Part shown: piece after piece, positions 49,833 to 59,291 of the stretch
Numbering within the stretch: position 1 is the stretch's first letter
Layout of the letters: each line of letters begins with the position of its first letter
Assembly (NCBI GenBank): GCA_023242925.1
Contig: CP096134.1
Coordinates: 62,001 to 126,000, forward strand
DNA from: Hyphomonadaceae bacterium JAD_PAG50586_4
GTDB taxonomy: Bacteria; Pseudomonadota; Alphaproteobacteria; Caulobacterales; Aquidulcibacteraceae
Direction: 5' to 3'
Length of the DNA: 64,000 nucleotides
Program-made: the position numbers and the translations under genes
Notes under the pieces: generated by a model
What the model saw: only the letters and a program-made list of their open reading frames with translations
The model's database searches: none
What the model was told of the DNA's origin: nothing

Positions 49833-50426
49833 ATGATGCGGCTTGTTCTTGCAGCGGTAGCGACGCTTGGCCTGATGGCGGGCGCGTGCAATCGCGACAA
49901 TCAAGAGGCTGAAGGCCCGCGCGTGCGCACCACGACGATCGTGGAGCCCGAGACCCGTGTCGACACCGTGCCGCAAGAAGAGCCTGCGGTGGCGCGCACG
50001 CAATGGCGCGCGTCAAGCGATACTGCGCGCACCATCACCGGCAATTTGCGCGTGAGCATGGAGGGCCGCCGTGGCGGACCGCTGATCTTTGCATTCGCTA
50101 ACGGTATCACTGTGCGTGCGCAGCCCTATGACGTGGAGCCAGCAGATTCGCGTTCTGGCGTTGGCGGCCAAAGCTTTGCGGCCGTGCTCGGCGGCGATCC
50201 GCGCGTTGATGTGTTCCTCTATCGCGTCGAGAACGAGAACGTGACGGCGAGCGCCGCGCGTGGCGGCCTCTGCGGCGAGGGTGTCTCGCGCCACATGGCG
50301 GTCAGCGAGTTTGTCGATTCCAGTGGTCGATGGGTGTTTAAGATCGCTGCGTTCCGCGGCGAGGCGGGGCCGTCCTCCGGCGCCGATCCCGAACTCTGCA
50401 ACGCATTCGCTTTCACAGCGCAGTAA
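49833..50426 (+). CDS. Hypothetical lipoprotein between infB and rbfA
   Basis: 197 aa with lipobox LMAGAC (Cys19). The mature region opens with a charged linker (about residues 20-60). A beta-rich domain follows, with LIFAFANGITVRAQPYDVEP, VDVFLYRVENENVTAS and GRWVFKIAAFRGEAG. Two later Cys (GGLCGEG, ELCNAF) may pair. No family recognised. Starts 9 bp after infB and ends one base before the rbfA ATG, so it is translated within the operon, where it is unusual. Confidence 0.68.
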   Translation: MMRLVLAAVATLGLMAGACNRDNQEAEGPRVRTTTIVEPETRVDTVPQEEPAVARTQWRASSDTARTITGNLRVSMEGRRGGPLIFAFANGITVRAQPYDVEPADSRSGVGGQSFAAVLGGDPRVDVFLYRVENENVTASAARGGLCGEGVSRHMAVSEFVDSSGRWVFKIAAFRGEAGPSSGADPELCNAFAFTAQ

Positions 50427-50427
50427 A

Positions 50428-50841
50428 ATGAAACGCAAAGGCAAAGGACATGACAACGGCCACGGGCCGTCACAACGCCAATTGCGTGCCGCTGAACTTG
50501 TGCGTCACGCGTTGGTGGAGGTGATCGCGCGCGAGGATTTGCGTGATCCCGATCTGAAAGGAGCGTCCGTTACAATCGGCGAAGTCCGCGCCTCGCCCGA
50601 TCTCAGGCACATGACGGCGTTCGTGTCCGCGCTCGGGCCAACCGATCCGCGCGTGATCGCCGGCGCGCTCACACGCAGCGCCGGATTCCTACGCGGCCGC
50701 TTAGCGCGCTCGATCGATCTCAAATTCACGCCCGAGCTGCATTTCCAGCCCGACGTGTCTTATGACGAAGCGCGCCACATCGACGAATTGCTCGCGAGCC
50801 CTGACGTGGCGCGCGATCTGAAGCACGAGGACGAAGAATAA
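50428..50841 (+). CDS. rbfA: Ribosome-binding factor A
   Basis: 137 aa KH-like cold-shock 30S maturation factor. Features: [67 protein letters not shown]. The acidic C-terminal tail is common in alphaproteobacteria. ATG 50428 follows the lipoprotein stop closely. Confidence 0.92.
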   Translation: MKRKGKGHDNGHGPSQRQLRAAELVRHALVEVIAREDLRDPDLKGASVTIGEVRASPDLRHMTAFVSALGPTDPRVIAGALTRSAGFLRGRLARSIDLKFTPELHFQPDVSYDEARHIDELLASPDVARDLKHEDEE

Positions 50842-50843
50842 GT

Positions 50844-51803
50844 ATGGGCCGCCGTAAGAAGGGCGACGACGTCTCCGGCTGGATCGTGCTCGACAAGCCG
50901 GATGACATGACGTCCACACACGCGGTCTCCGCAGTGCGCCGCATTTTCAACGCGCAGAAGGCTGGCCACGCTGGCACGCTTGACCCGCTCGCCTCCGGCA
51001 TCCTGCCGATCGCGTTGGGCGAGGCGACCAAGACCGTCCCTTGGCTCATGGAAGCGGAGAAGATCTATCTCTTCACCGTCAAATGGGGCGCCTCAACCGA
51101 CACCCAGGACCGCGAAGGCAAGGTAATCGCCACCAGCGATGTCCGCCCAAGTGCCGAAGCAATTCGCGAAGCGCTCAAAGCCTTCATCGGCCAGATCCAG
51201 CAGATCCCGCCGCAATTCAGCGCGGTGAAAGTCGATGGCGAGCGCGCCTACGATCTGGCCCGAGACGGCGAGACGGTGGAGTTGGAGCCGCGCACGGTCG
51301 TGGTGCACGAGGCGGAACTGGTAAACACCGAAGGCGATGACCTCGCCATCTTCCGGGTTCGCTCCGGAAAAGGCTTTTATATCAGGGCATTGGCCCGCGA
51401 TCTTGCGGCGGCACTGGGCGCTGAAGGCCACGTCTGGCGCCTTCGCCGTACGGCCGTGGGGCCCTTTGCAGAAGCCGAATCCGTTACCCTCGACGCGCTC
51501 GAGGATTTGCGCCATAAGGGCGCCGCGTCAGAACGCCTTAAACCCGTTGAGACCGCGCTGGCCGACATCCCGGCGCTGGCCATCAATGGTGAGGACGCGT
51601 TCAAGCTCAGACAAGGACGGCCCATCGTTCTCCTTCCGCATGTGATGGAGGCGTTGAAGCCGAAATTCCGCGAACGCACCATCGCCGGGCAGGATGCCTC
51701 CCGTGCGGCGGTCGCCTTGTTTCAAGGCAAAGCGATTGCGCTGGGCGACGTGCGGGCGGGCAAATTTTCGCCGACCCGCGTCTTCCACCTTGCAGACCAA
51801 TAA
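50844..51803 (+). CDS. truB: tRNA pseudouridine(55) synthase
   Basis: 319 aa enzyme making pseudouridine-55 in t[18 protein letters not shown], the catalytic Asp in [50 protein letters not shown] and the thumb region [16 protein letters not shown] are present, plus a C-terminal TruB_C-like part. Two bases after rbfA; co-transcribed. Confidence 0.95.
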   Translation: MGRRKKGDDVSGWIVLDKPDDMTSTHAVSAVRRIFNAQKAGHAGTLDPLASGILPIALGEATKTVPWLMEAEKIYLFTVKWGASTDTQDREGKVIATSDVRPSAEAIREALKAFIGQIQQIPPQFSAVKVDGERAYDLARDGETVELEPRTVVVHEAELVNTEGDDLAIFRVRSGKGFYIRALARDLAAALGAEGHVWRLRRTAVGPFAEAESVTLDALEDLRHKGAASERLKPVETALADIPALAINGEDAFKLRQGRPIVLLPHVMEALKPKFRERTIAGQDASRAAVALFQGKAIALGDVRAGKFSPTRVFHLADQ

Positions 51804-51812
51804 GAGTCCGCG

Positions 51813-52082
51813 ATGTCGATTACTGTAGAGCGCAAAGCCGCGCTCATCAAAGAAAACGCCAAAACCAAAGGCGATACCGGTTCGCCGGAAGTGCAGGTTG
51901 CGATCCTCTCTGAGCGCATCGCCAACCTCACCGAGCACTTCAAGACGCACAAGAAAGACAACCACTCGCGTCAGGGCTTGCTCAAAATGGTTTCTCAGCG
52001 CCGTCGTTTGCTCGACTACCTGAAGAGCCGCGATGTTCCGCGCTACCAAGCGATCATCGAAAAGCTGGGCCTGCGCCGCTAA
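51813..52082 (+). CDS. rpsO: 30S ribosomal protein S15
   Basis: 89 aa primary 16S rRNA-binding protein. Classic sequence: [55 protein letters not shown]. Full length and in one frame. Its S15 binding can regulate its own mRNA in other bacteria. Followed by a hairpin-rich spacer and pnp, the usual rpsO-pnp pair. Confidence 0.97.
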   Translation: MSITVERKAALIKENAKTKGDTGSPEVQVAILSERIANLTEHFKTHKKDNHSRQGLLKMVSQRRRLLDYLKSRDVPRYQAIIEKLGLRR

Positions 52083-52084
52083 GC

Positions 52085-52275
52085 GTGGGCTTCGTCCTCT
52101 CCTCGTTTGGGGAGAGGACTGCGCTCGCTTGCGAGCGCAGGTGAGGGTGCCGACGCGAACGCGTCAGACCTCACTCTATTCACCCCTCATCCGTCATCGC
52201 GCTTCGCGCGCTGGCGCCTTCTCCCACGCGTGGAGAAGGAAAGAGAACGAACCTCTTCCGATCCGCGGAAGAGGC
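52085..52275. repeat. Hairpin/REP-like array in the rpsO-pnp spacer
   Basis: Four clear hairpins in about 190 bp: 52095-52102 with 52111-52118; 52119-52128 with 52131-52140 (10 bp, near-zero loop); 52217-52224 with 52232-52239; 52252-52259 with 52267-52274. The phrases around CTCTCC...GGAGAG and CCTTCTCC...GGAGAAGG are typical of REP-like mobile palindromes. RNase III processing between rpsO and pnp is known in E. coli; these could serve a similar end. Confidence 0.65.
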
Positions 52276-52348
52276 AATTCGCGTAACGGATCGCCGTTGC
52301 GCATGTACGAGGCGTTCGAGCAGGGGCTCGCCGCCTGGAGTTAGATGT

Positions 52349-54586
52349 ATGTTTGATACCAAATCCGTTTCCATCGATTGGGCGGGCCGCCCACTCACGC
52401 TCGAAACCGGTCGCGTTGCGCGCCAGGCCGACGGCGCTGTGTTCGCCAGCTGGGGCGAGACCGCTCTGCTCGCAACCGTTGTGTATGCGAAGGAAGCGAA
52501 GCCCGGTCAGGACTTCTTCCCGCTGACCGTGAACTACCAAGAAAAGTATTTCGCTTCGGGCCGCATTCCCGGCGGCTTCTTCAAGCGCGAAGGCCGCCCG
52601 ACTGAGCGTGAAACGCTGTTGTCGCGCCTGATCGATCGTCCGATCCGTCCGCTGTTCGTCGAAGGCTTCAAAAACGAAGTCCAGGTCATCATCACGGTGC
52701 TGAGCTGGGACAACGAGAACGAATCCGATCTCTTGGCGATGGTCGCCGCCTCGGCTGCGCTCACGATCTCCGGCGTGCCGTTCATGGGCCCGATCGCTGC
52801 GTCGCGCGTGGGCTGGATCGACGGCAAAGCCGTGTTGAACCCCACCATTGAAGCGATGAAGGCGAGCGATCTCGATCTCGTCGTCGCTGGCACCGCCAAC
52901 GCGATCATGATGGTCGAGTCGGAAGTGAAGGAACTCAGCGAAGCGCAAATGCTTGAAGCGCTCGCGCTCGCCCACAAGGGTATGCAGCCGGTGATCGACG
53001 CGATCATCGACCTTGCCGAAAAGGCCGGCAAAGAGCCGTTCGATTTCGATCCGCCGGATCATTCAGCGCTGCAAGCCAAGATCGTCAGCCTCGTCGGCCC
53101 GCGCCTCGCGGACGCCTATAAGGTCACCAAGAAGGATCTGCGTTACGCCGCCGTTGGCGCGCTGCGCGATGAAGCCAAGGCCGCTCTCGTGAAGAGCGAT
53201 GCGAACCCGGATGGCGCCGACGCCAACGTGTTCAAGGAAACCTTCAAGGCCGTCGAAAGCGATGTTGTTCGCACCCGCATCGTCAAGGAAAAGGGCCGCA
53301 TCGACGGCCGTCCCGTCGACAAAGTGCGTCCGATCGAAAGCATGGTCGGCTTCCTCCCGCGCACGCACGGTTCGGCGCTGTTCACGCGCGGCGAAACGCA
53401 ATCGATCGTCGTCGCCACGCTTGGCACCGGCGAAGACGAGCAATTCATCGACGCGCTCTCGGGCACGACCAAGGAGCGCTTCATGCTCCACTACAATTTC
53501 CCTCCCTACAGCGTTGGTGAAACTGGCCGTATGGGCGGCGCTGGCCGCCGCGAAATCGGCCACGGCAAATTGGCGTGGCGCGCGATGAAGGCAGTGCTGC
53601 CGAGCGCCGAGCAATTCCCGTACACGGTGCGCCTCGTCTCCGAGATCACCGAGTCGAACGGTTCGTCCTCGATGGCGACGGTTTGCGGTTCGTCACTCGC
53701 GTTGATGGATGCAGGCGTTCCGATTTCAGCGCCGGTCGCTGGCGTCGCGATGGGCCTCATCCTTGAGGATTACGGCTTTGAAGTTCTGACCGACATCCTG
53801 GGTGATGAAGATCACCTCGGCGACATGGACTTCAAGGTCGCCGGCACGGCGAAGGGCATCACCTCGCTGCAGATGGACATCAAGGTCGCGGGCATCACCC
53901 AAGAGATTATGCAAGTCGCGCTCGACCGCGCTCACGGCGCGCGTCTGCATATCCTCGGCGAAATGGCGAAGGCGATGGACGCCCCGCGCGGTGAAGTCGG
54001 CAAGAACGCGCCGCGCATCGAGCAGATCAAGATCCCGGTCGATAAGATCCGTGACGTGATCGGCACCGGCGGCAAGGTCATCCGCGAAATCGTGGAGAAG
54101 ACCGGCGCGAAGGTGAACGTCGAAGACGACGGCACGGTGAAGGTTGCGTCCGCCAACGCGGAATCGATCGAAGCCGCCATCAAGTGGATCAAGTCGCTCA
54201 CCTCTGAGGCTGAAGTCGGCAAGATCTACGAAGGCAAGGTCGTGAAGGTCATGGAATTCGGCGCCTTCGTGAACTTCTTCGGCGCCAAGGACGGCCTCGT
54301 CCACGTCTCCCAACTCGCGCGCGAGCGCGTGGAAAAGCCGGGCGACGTCGTTAAAGAAGGCGACATCGTCAAAGTGAAGCTCCTGGGCTTCGACGATCGC
54401 GGCAAGGTGAAGCTCTCGATGAAGGTGGTCGATCAGGCCACCGGCGCCGATCTCTCAGCCGAGATGGGCGAAGAAGCTCTGGACGAAGGTCCGCGCCGCG
54501 AACGCAGCGATCGTGGCGACCGCGGCCCGCGTCGTGGCGGCGGCGATCGTGATCGCCGTCCGCGCCGCGAAAGCTCGGGCGACTAA
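52349..54586 (+). CDS. pnp: Polyribonucleotide nucleotidyltransferase (PNPase)
   Basis: 745 aa phosphorolytic 3'-5' exoribonuclease. Two RNase PH domains: the first from [21 protein letters not shown], the second with [18 protein letters not shown] and [16 protein letters not shown] (catalytic Asp nearby). Then KH ([20 protein letters not shown]) and S1 ([20 protein letters not shown]) domains and an Arg/Asp/Gly-rich tail used in alphaproteobacteria for degradosome contacts. Preceded by a 13-codon mini-ORF at about 52303. Ends at a good terminator. Confidence 0.97.
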   Translation: MFDTKSVSIDWAGRPLTLETGRVARQADGAVFASWGETALLATVVYAKEAKPGQDFFPLTVNYQEKYFASGRIPGGFFKREGRPTERETLLSRLIDRPIRPLFVEGFKNEVQVIITVLSWDNENESDLLAMVAASAALTISGVPFMGPIAASRVGWIDGKAVLNPTIEAMKASDLDLVVAGTANAIMMVESEVKELSEAQMLEALALAHKGMQPVIDAIIDLAEKAGKEPFDFDPPDHSALQAKIVSLVGPRLADAYKVTKKDLRYAAVGALRDEAKAALVKSDANPDGADANVFKETFKAVESDVVRTRIVKEKGRIDGRPVDKVRPIESMVGFLPRTHGSALFTRGETQSIVVATLGTGEDEQFIDALSGTTKERFMLHYNFPPYSVGETGRMGGAGRREIGHGKLAWRAMKAVLPSAEQFPYTVRLVSEITESNGSSSMATVCGSSLALMDAGVPISAPVAGVAMGLILEDYGFEVLTDILGDEDHLGDMDFKVAGTAKGITSLQMDIKVAGITQEIMQVALDRAHGARLHILGEMAKAMDAPRGEVGKNAPRIEQIKIPVDKIRDVIGTGGKVIREIVEKTGAKVNVEDDGTVKVASANAESIEAAIKWIKSLTSEAEVGKIYEGKVVKVMEFGAFVNFFGAKDGLVHVSQLARERVEKPGDVVKEGDIVKVKLLGFDDRGKVKLSMKVVDQATGADLSAEMGEEALDEGPRRERSDRGDRGPRRGGGDRDRRPRRESSGD

Positions 54587-54610
54587 GCCTCCAGCGAAAC
54601 GCAAACGGAA

Positions 54611-54640
54611 AGCCCGTCGCGCAAGCGGCGGGCTTTTTTG
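54611..54640 (+). terminator. Rho-independent terminator after pnp
   Basis: A 10 bp stem (54611-54620 with 54625-54634, one G-T wobble) with a GCAA tetraloop and a six-T tail. It lies 25 bp after the pnp stop and closes the operon. Confidence 0.92.
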
Positions 54641-54681
54641 TTCGTCCACATTTCGCCGCTTATTGCGTTAAGCTGCGACCC

Positions 54682-54918
54682 ATGTCCGCGCTTGTCATCG
54701 TCGCGCGCTTTGCCTCGCGCCCGGAAGCGATCATCGCGCAATCGTTGTTGCGCAGCGAAGGCGTCGAAACCCTGATGCCGGATTTCAACGTGCTGATGGC
54801 CGAGTTCGACCCCAGCATGATGGAGCACGGCTGGCGCCTGCTCGGCCGCGAAGAAGATTTCGCGCAGATCGAGGCGATCCTGCGCGATGCGCAGATTGAA
54901 CCAAGCAAAGAGCTTTAA
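54682..54918 (+). CDS. DUF2007-family protein
   Basis: 78 aa putative signal-transducing protein (DUF2007). VIVARFASRPEAIIAQSLLRSEGVE followed by PDFNVL and EHGWRLLGREEDFAQIEAIL matches the family's alpha-beta sandwich. Function unknown. It has its own upstream region after the pnp terminator. Its 3' end overlaps the fabI stop by 4 bp. Confidence 0.75.
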   Translation: MSALVIVARFASRPEAIIAQSLLRSEGVETLMPDFNVLMAEFDPSMMEHGWRLLGREEDFAQIEAILRDAQIEPSKEL

Positions 54919-55733
54919 GCGTCAGCGTCCGTCGTCGGCACGCCGACGATGTGGAAGCCTGCATCGACGTGTACGACTTCGCCCGTCGTGGAACGGCCGA
55001 GATCGCTCAAAAGCCAGAGCGCGCAGCCGGCGATGCCTTCCATGCTCGTGTCTTCTTTCATCACCGACCATTCGCGGCCGGTGTTGATCAAGCCGCGACC
55101 GCCTTGGATGCCGGCGATGGCGAGCGTGCGCATGGCGCCCGCGCTGATCGCATTGACGCGCTTGCCTTCAGGCCCGAGGTCGCGCGCCATGTAGCGCGTG
55201 CAGGCTTCGAGCGCGGCCTTCGCGACGCCCATCACATTGTAGCTCGGCAGCACGCGCTCAGCGCCGAGATAGGTGAGCGTCAGCATCGAGCCGCCGCGCT
55301 CCATCAGCTTTGCCGCGCGCTTGCCAGCGGCGACGAACGAGAACGCGGAAATATCCATCGAGCGCAGGAAATTCTCGCGCGACGTGTTCTCGATAAACGA
55401 GCCTTTGAGCTCGTTCTTGTCGGAGAAGGCAATCGAGTGAACCAGGAAGTCGAGCTTGCCCCAGGTCGTCTTCAGCCGGTCAAAGACGGCGTCGAGATGC
55501 GCGTCGTTGGTGGCGTCGCATTCGAGGACGATTTGCGAGCCGACGCTCTCCGCCAATGGGCGGATGCGCTTTTCGAGCGCTTCGCCTTGATAGGTGAACG
55601 CGATCTCCGCGCCTTGCGCGGCGAGCTGTTGGGCGATGCCCCAGGCGATCGACTTGTCATTGGCAACGCCCATGACCAGGCCGCGCTTGCCGCGCATCAA
55701 TTCGCCCTTCGGAAACACCCACTCGTCGGCCAT
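54915..55733 (-). CDS. fabI: Enoyl-[acyl-carrier-protein] reductase (NADH)
   Basis: 272 aa SDR that performs the last reduction of type II fatty-acid elongation. GKRGLVMGVANDKSIAWGIA binds NADH. TYLGAERVLPSYNVMGVAKA holds the catalytic Tyr pair and Lys. GAMRTLAIAGIQGG and HVDAGFHIVG follow. The N-terminal 12 residues before MRGKRGL are longer than usual. ATG 55733 is chosen over the TTG at 55736. Triclosan- and isoniazid-type inhibitors target this family. Confidence 0.93.
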   Translation of the reverse strand: MADEWVFPKGELMRGKRGLVMGVANDKSIAWGIAQQLAAQGAEIAFTYQGEALEKRIRPLAESVGSQIVLECDATNDAHLDAVFDRLKTTWGKLDFLVHSIAFSDKNELKGSFIENTSRENFLRSMDISAFSFVAAGKRAAKLMERGGSMLTLTYLGAERVLPSYNVMGVAKAALEACTRYMARDLGPEGKRVNAISAGAMRTLAIAGIQGGRGLINTGREWSVMKEDTSMEGIAGCALWLLSDLGRSTTGEVVHVDAGFHIVGVPTTDADA

Positions 55734-55817
55734 CAATCCGCACTCCTGAATTCGATGGCGCGCACCTGCCGGCGCCGGGCGCCTGGGTCAACCCCAGACC
55801 CGCCTGCAGCCTGTCTC

Positions 55818-55866
55818 TTGACGAGATGCTATTTCGACATATCTTTATATCAGATATATCGAAATA
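55818..55866 (+). promoter_or_regulatory. Probable PadR autoregulatory operator and promoter
   Basis: A 37 bp AT-rich inverted repeat: 14-base arms 55830-55843 and 55853-55866 differ at one position and surround a 9 bp centre. A -35-like TTGACG (55818-55823) stands before it, and the -10 region (about 55840-55845) is inside the repeat, so a bound dimer would block the promoter. It ends 14 bp before the PadR-type regulator start. PadR proteins usually bind such palindromes. Confidence 0.7.
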
Positions 55867-55880
55867 CGAACGGAGAAGAT

Positions 55881-56468
55881 ATGTATCATCGACATCTGAA
55901 GCGCCAACGCTGCATGCGCGGCCCCCGTCATGGCGAAGGTTTTGGCCCGGAACACGAGCGTGGGCACGGCCATTGGGGCAGGCGCGGTCACCGCCACGGC
56001 GGCGGCTTGCGCCGCATGTTCGACCACGGCGACCTCAAATTCGTGGTCCTGGCGCTTATCGCTGAGCAGCCGCGTCACGGCTACGAGATCATCAAGGAGA
56101 TCGAACATCGCGTTGGCGGCGCCTATGCGCCGAGCCCCGGCGTGATCTACCCGCTGCTGACCATGCTCGAAGAGATGGGCCTCGCCCAACTCACGGCCAG
56201 CGAAGGCGCCAAGAAGCTCTTCGCCATCACCGAGCAAGGGCAGGCCGAACTGGTAGCCAACAAAGCCAATGTGGACAGCATCTTCGCCCGCATCGCCTCG
56301 GCGCGCGAGACATTCTCGGGCGGCCGCTCACCGCAAATCGTGCGGGCGATGGAAAACCTAAAGCTCGCTTTGCGGCTGCGTATGGAGAGCGGCCCGTTGA
56401 CCGAAGCGCAATTGCAGGACGTCGCCGCCGCCATCGACGCCGCTGCGCAAGCGATCGAGCGGAGCTAA
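55881..56468 (+). CDS. PadR family transcriptional regulator
   Basis: 195 aa winged-helix regulator. A His/Arg/Gly-rich N-terminal extension (residues 1-47, including GHRHGGGLRRMFDHG) precedes the PadR domain: LKFVVLALIAEQPRHGYEII, GGAYAPSPGVIYPLLTMLEE and AKKLFAITEQGQAEL. A C-terminal helical dimerisation part follows. The His-rich arm could bind metal. ATG 55881 with GGAGAAG is supported by the operator just upstream. Likely represses itself and the DUF2218 gene 3 bp downstream. Confidence 0.88.
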   Translation: MYHRHLKRQRCMRGPRHGEGFGPEHERGHGHWGRRGHRHGGGLRRMFDHGDLKFVVLALIAEQPRHGYEIIKEIEHRVGGAYAPSPGVIYPLLTMLEEMGLAQLTASEGAKKLFAITEQGQAELVANKANVDSIFARIASARETFSGGRSPQIVRAMENLKLALRLRMESGPLTEAQLQDVAAAIDAAAQAIERS

Positions 56469-56471
56469 GTC

Positions 56472-56762
56472 ATGCAAGCGATTGCGACCGATATTCCGAC
56501 CAATGACGCCAGCCGGTTCTTGCAGCAGCTCTGCAAGCATTGGAGCCACAAATTTGAGGTCACGTTTACGCCAAGCGAAGGCCGCGTGCCGTTTCCAAAT
56601 GGCGCGACGTGCACAATGTCCGCGACCTCGGATGCCTTGGCGTTGCGCGTGGAGGCCGCCGATGCGGCGGAAGCTGCGCGGATGGCGGAGGTTGTCATAA
56701 ATCACCTCCAGCGTTTTGCCTTCCGTGCGCCGCTTGTCGTGCCGGACTGGCGCGCGGCTTGA
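56472..56762 (+). CDS. DUF2218 domain-containing protein
   Basis: 96 aa. RFLQQLCKHWSHKFEV, VPFPNGATCTMSATSDALAL and VVINHLQRFAFR fit DUF2218, a small alpha-beta protein often encoded beside PadR regulators or siderophore-interacting proteins. Function unknown; a role in metal or haem homeostasis is a guess from that association. Starts 3 bp after the regulator, so they are surely co-transcribed. Confidence 0.78.
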   Translation: MQAIATDIPTNDASRFLQQLCKHWSHKFEVTFTPSEGRVPFPNGATCTMSATSDALALRVEAADAAEAARMAEVVINHLQRFAFRAPLVVPDWRAA

Positions 56763-56828
56763 TTTTCGGGAAGAAGGGAACTCGCGCGCGATGGCCGCGT
56801 TTGCCTGGTCCGAATTCTGGAGATCGCA

Positions 56829-56999
56829 ATGGCGCGGATACGTGAGACGGAAGTGAGCGGCGAACGCTTTGATCCGGCGCACGATATCCAGATCGAGCCG
56901 CCGAAACGCAAAGGCATTGGCTTCGGCGGCTGGGCCGGCATCGTGATCTGCGCCGCCGCCATCGCGGCATACGCATACGCGCAAGGTGGCATAAGCTAA
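56829..56999 (+). CDS. Small single-pass membrane protein
   Basis: 56 aa. A charged N-terminal half (MARIRETEVSGERFDPAHDI) is followed by a short basic PPKRKG and one hydrophobic helix (about residues 31-50). GGAG precedes the ATG at 56829. Possibly the last gene of the PadR cassette. No family known to me. Confidence 0.55.
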   Translation: MARIRETEVSGERFDPAHDIQIEPPKRKGIGFGGWAGIVICAAAIAAYAYAQGGIS

Positions 57000-57148
57000 G
57001 CGCGCGCGGCGAAAACACCCTCGTCTCGGACGCTTTGAGCGTCGGTTCGCGCAAGTGGACCGGCGCTCGTTGTTTTGTTTTCGTTAAGCTTCGATGTTTG
57101 CCGAGCCTTAAGCCGCGTCAGCTAAAATTCATGGGTTGGAGTTTGCCT

Positions 57149-58069
57149 ATGAGCGCGTTGCTAACGCTTTCCGAACACATCGCCGCCGACCGCCGCATTA
57201 GCCCGGAGGAGGCGTTTCAGTTGCGCCAAGCCATCTTTCCGGATGGCGTTGTCTCGCGCCAGGAAGCCGATGTGCTGATCTCGCTTGAGGGCCGCGTCGC
57301 CAATAGCGACGAGGCGTGGTCGCAGGCGTTTGTGGAAGGCATCGTCGATCACGTTCTGGCCGTGGGCGAATACCCAGGTCACGTCGATGAGAACACGACC
57401 TCGTGGCTCATGTCGCGCTTTGGCGACGACGGCGCCCGCGAAACCGAGATCGAAGTTCTGCTGAAGACGCTCGAGCGCGCTGAGAGCGCGCCCGCGTCGT
57501 TGGCGGCGTATGCGCGCAAGCGCGTCGCCGCCTGGCTTGCCGGCAAGCCGGTGGGCGCCCAGGAAACCGAATTCATTCGCCGCGCGCTCTATGTGGCCGC
57601 CGGCGCGGGCGCGACCGCTGTGACCGAAGACGAAGCGCGCTGGTTGTTCGCTGTGGACGCTGAAAGCGACGGCCGCGCCAACGACGCGACTTGGACCGAT
57701 CTCTTCGTCAAAGGCGTCTTAAATCATTTGATGGGCCGCCGCGCGCCGGTATCGCTTGAGCAGGGCGCGATGCTACGCCGCGAAACCTGGTTTGCCGAAC
57801 AAGCGCAAGGGCCGCTCGGCGATTCCTTGGCGACGATGTTCGACGGCGGCTTGAAGGGCTTCATGAGCCGATCTGGCGCCCCTGACGACGTCACGCGCCT
57901 GGAGCAACGCTACGAGGCAGTGGCCGCTGAGATGCAGCAGGACGAAGTTCTTACGCTCGCCGAAATCGCTTGGGCGGTTGGCATGAGCCGCGAAGATGGC
58001 AAGCGCACGGCTAATGAAACCGCGCTGCTCGCCAAGCTGCGTGAACTCGAAGCCGAAGCGAAGGCCTAA
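57149..58069 (+). CDS. Hypothetical helical-repeat protein
   Basis: 306 aa, acidic and helical, no signal peptide or membrane segment. Two copies of one unit are visible: [20 protein letters not shown] (about 54-73) and [20 protein letters not shown] (about 185-204), each preceded by a VSRQEA/VTEDEA helix. A related third element may close the protein ([20 protein letters not shown]). ATG 57149 is supported by GGAG; the longer frame from 57035 is unlikely. Converges on fabB with a 4 bp overlap. Function unknown; the repeats vaguely recall TerB- or EF-hand-like helical pairs. Confidence 0.62.
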   Translation: MSALLTLSEHIAADRRISPEEAFQLRQAIFPDGVVSRQEADVLISLEGRVANSDEAWSQAFVEGIVDHVLAVGEYPGHVDENTTSWLMSRFGDDGARETEIEVLLKTLERAESAPASLAAYARKRVAAWLAGKPVGAQETEFIRRALYVAAGAGATAVTEDEARWLFAVDAESDGRANDATWTDLFVKGVLNHLMGRRAPVSLEQGAMLRRETWFAEQAQGPLGDSLATMFDGGLKGFMSRSGAPDDVTRLEQRYEAVAAEMQQDEVLTLAEIAWAVGMSREDGKRTANETALLAKLRELEAEAKA

Positions 58070-59280
58070 GCCGCGACGCGTGTGAAGGCGAGGCTGGCGT
58101 TGGTGCCGCCGAAGCCGAACGAATTGCTCAGCACGCAATTCAGCTCGCGGTCTTCGCGCTTGCGCAGGATCGGCATGTCCTCAAATGCCGGATCGAGCTC
58201 TTCGATGTGCGCGCTCTCGCAAGCGAAATTGTTGTTGAGCATCAGGATCGAATAGATCGCTTCTTGCACACCCGCCGCGCCTAGCGAGTGGCCGGTAAGT
58301 GATTTGGTGCTCGAAATCAGCGGCGCCTTGGGCCCGAACACGGCGCGCACCGCTTCCATCTCTTTCAGATCGCCGACTGGCGTCGAGGTGCCGTGCGGGT
58401 TGAGATAATCGACAGGGCGATCGACGTATTTCAGCGCCATCTTCATGCAGCGCGCCGCACCTTCGCCCGACGGCGCGACCATGTCGAAGCCGTCGCTATT
58501 GGCGCCGTATCCGGCGAGTTCAGCGTAAATCTTCGCGCCGCGCTTCTTGGCGCGTTGGTATTCTTCGAGCACCAGCACCCCCGCGCCGCCGGCGATGACG
58601 AAGCCGTCGCGATTCTTGTCGTAGGCGCGGGAGGCCTTCTCGGGCGTTTCGTTGTATTTGCTGCTCATCGCGCCCATCGCGTCGAACAGTACCGAGAGCG
58701 TCCAATCCAATTCTTCCGAGCCGCCGGCGAACACGATGTCTTGGCGCCCGTCGCGGATCATCTCGTACGAATTGCCGATACAATGCGCGCTGGTCGCGCA
58801 GGCCGAGCTGATCGAATAATTCACGCCGCGAATTTCGAATGGCGTCGCCAGCGTGGCGCTGGCGGTGGAGCTCATCGATTTCGGCACGGCGAACGGGCCT
58901 ACGCGCTTGGCGCCTTTTTCACGCGCGGTGTCCGCCGCTTGCACGATTGCGCGCGCCGAGGGGCCTCCCGAACCCATGATGATTCCGGTGCGCTCATGTG
59001 AGATTTCGTCATGCTGCAGGCCAGCGTCCGCGATGGCTTGCTCCATCGCCACGAAATTCCAGCCCGAGCCTTCGCCCATGAAACGCATGTTGCGTTTATC
59101 GACGACGTCTTCCGGCCTCAACGACGGTTCGCCGTGCACCTGGCAGCGCATGCCTTTGCCGGCGTATTCGAGCGCCGCGCGGATGCCACTCTTCGCTTCG
59201 CGGAGGCTCGTGAGCACTTCCTGCGTATTGTTGCCGATCGAGGAAACGATCCCCATGCCGGTGACGACGACGCGACGCAT
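58066..59280 (-). CDS. fabB: 3-oxoacyl-[acyl-carrier-protein] synthase I
   Basis: 404 aa condensing enzyme needed, with FabA, for unsaturated fatty acids. Catalytic Cys in [16 protein letters not shown], first His in [11 protein letters not shown], second His in [11 protein letters not shown], and [13 protein letters not shown] at the end. FabB type is supported by the neighbouring fabA gene. Starts 11 bp after the fabA stop; same operon. Confidence 0.93.
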   Translation of the reverse strand: MRRVVVTGMGIVSSIGNNTQEVLTSLREAKSGIRAALEYAGKGMRCQVHGEPSLRPEDVVDKRNMRFMGEGSGWNFVAMEQAIADAGLQHDEISHERTGIIMGSGGPSARAIVQAADTAREKGAKRVGPFAVPKSMSSTASATLATPFEIRGVNYSISSACATSAHCIGNSYEMIRDGRQDIVFAGGSEELDWTLSVLFDAMGAMSSKYNETPEKASRAYDKNRDGFVIAGGAGVLVLEEYQRAKKRGAKIYAELAGYGANSDGFDMVAPSGEGAARCMKMALKYVDRPVDYLNPHGTSTPVGDLKEMEAVRAVFGPKAPLISSTKSLTGHSLGAAGVQEAIYSILMLNNNFACESAHIEELDPAFEDMPILRKREDRELNCVLSNSFGFGGTNASLAFTRVAA

Positions 59281-59291
59281 AAGCTGCTCCG

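Noticed and set aside
52085..52275. CRISPR array
   Set aside because: The hairpins differ in sequence and spacing; there are no regular direct repeats and no cas genes.
54951..55880. Long N-terminal extension of the PadR frame (from 54951)
   Set aside because: It is antisense to fabI; the operator, Shine-Dalgarno and domain all place the start at 55881.
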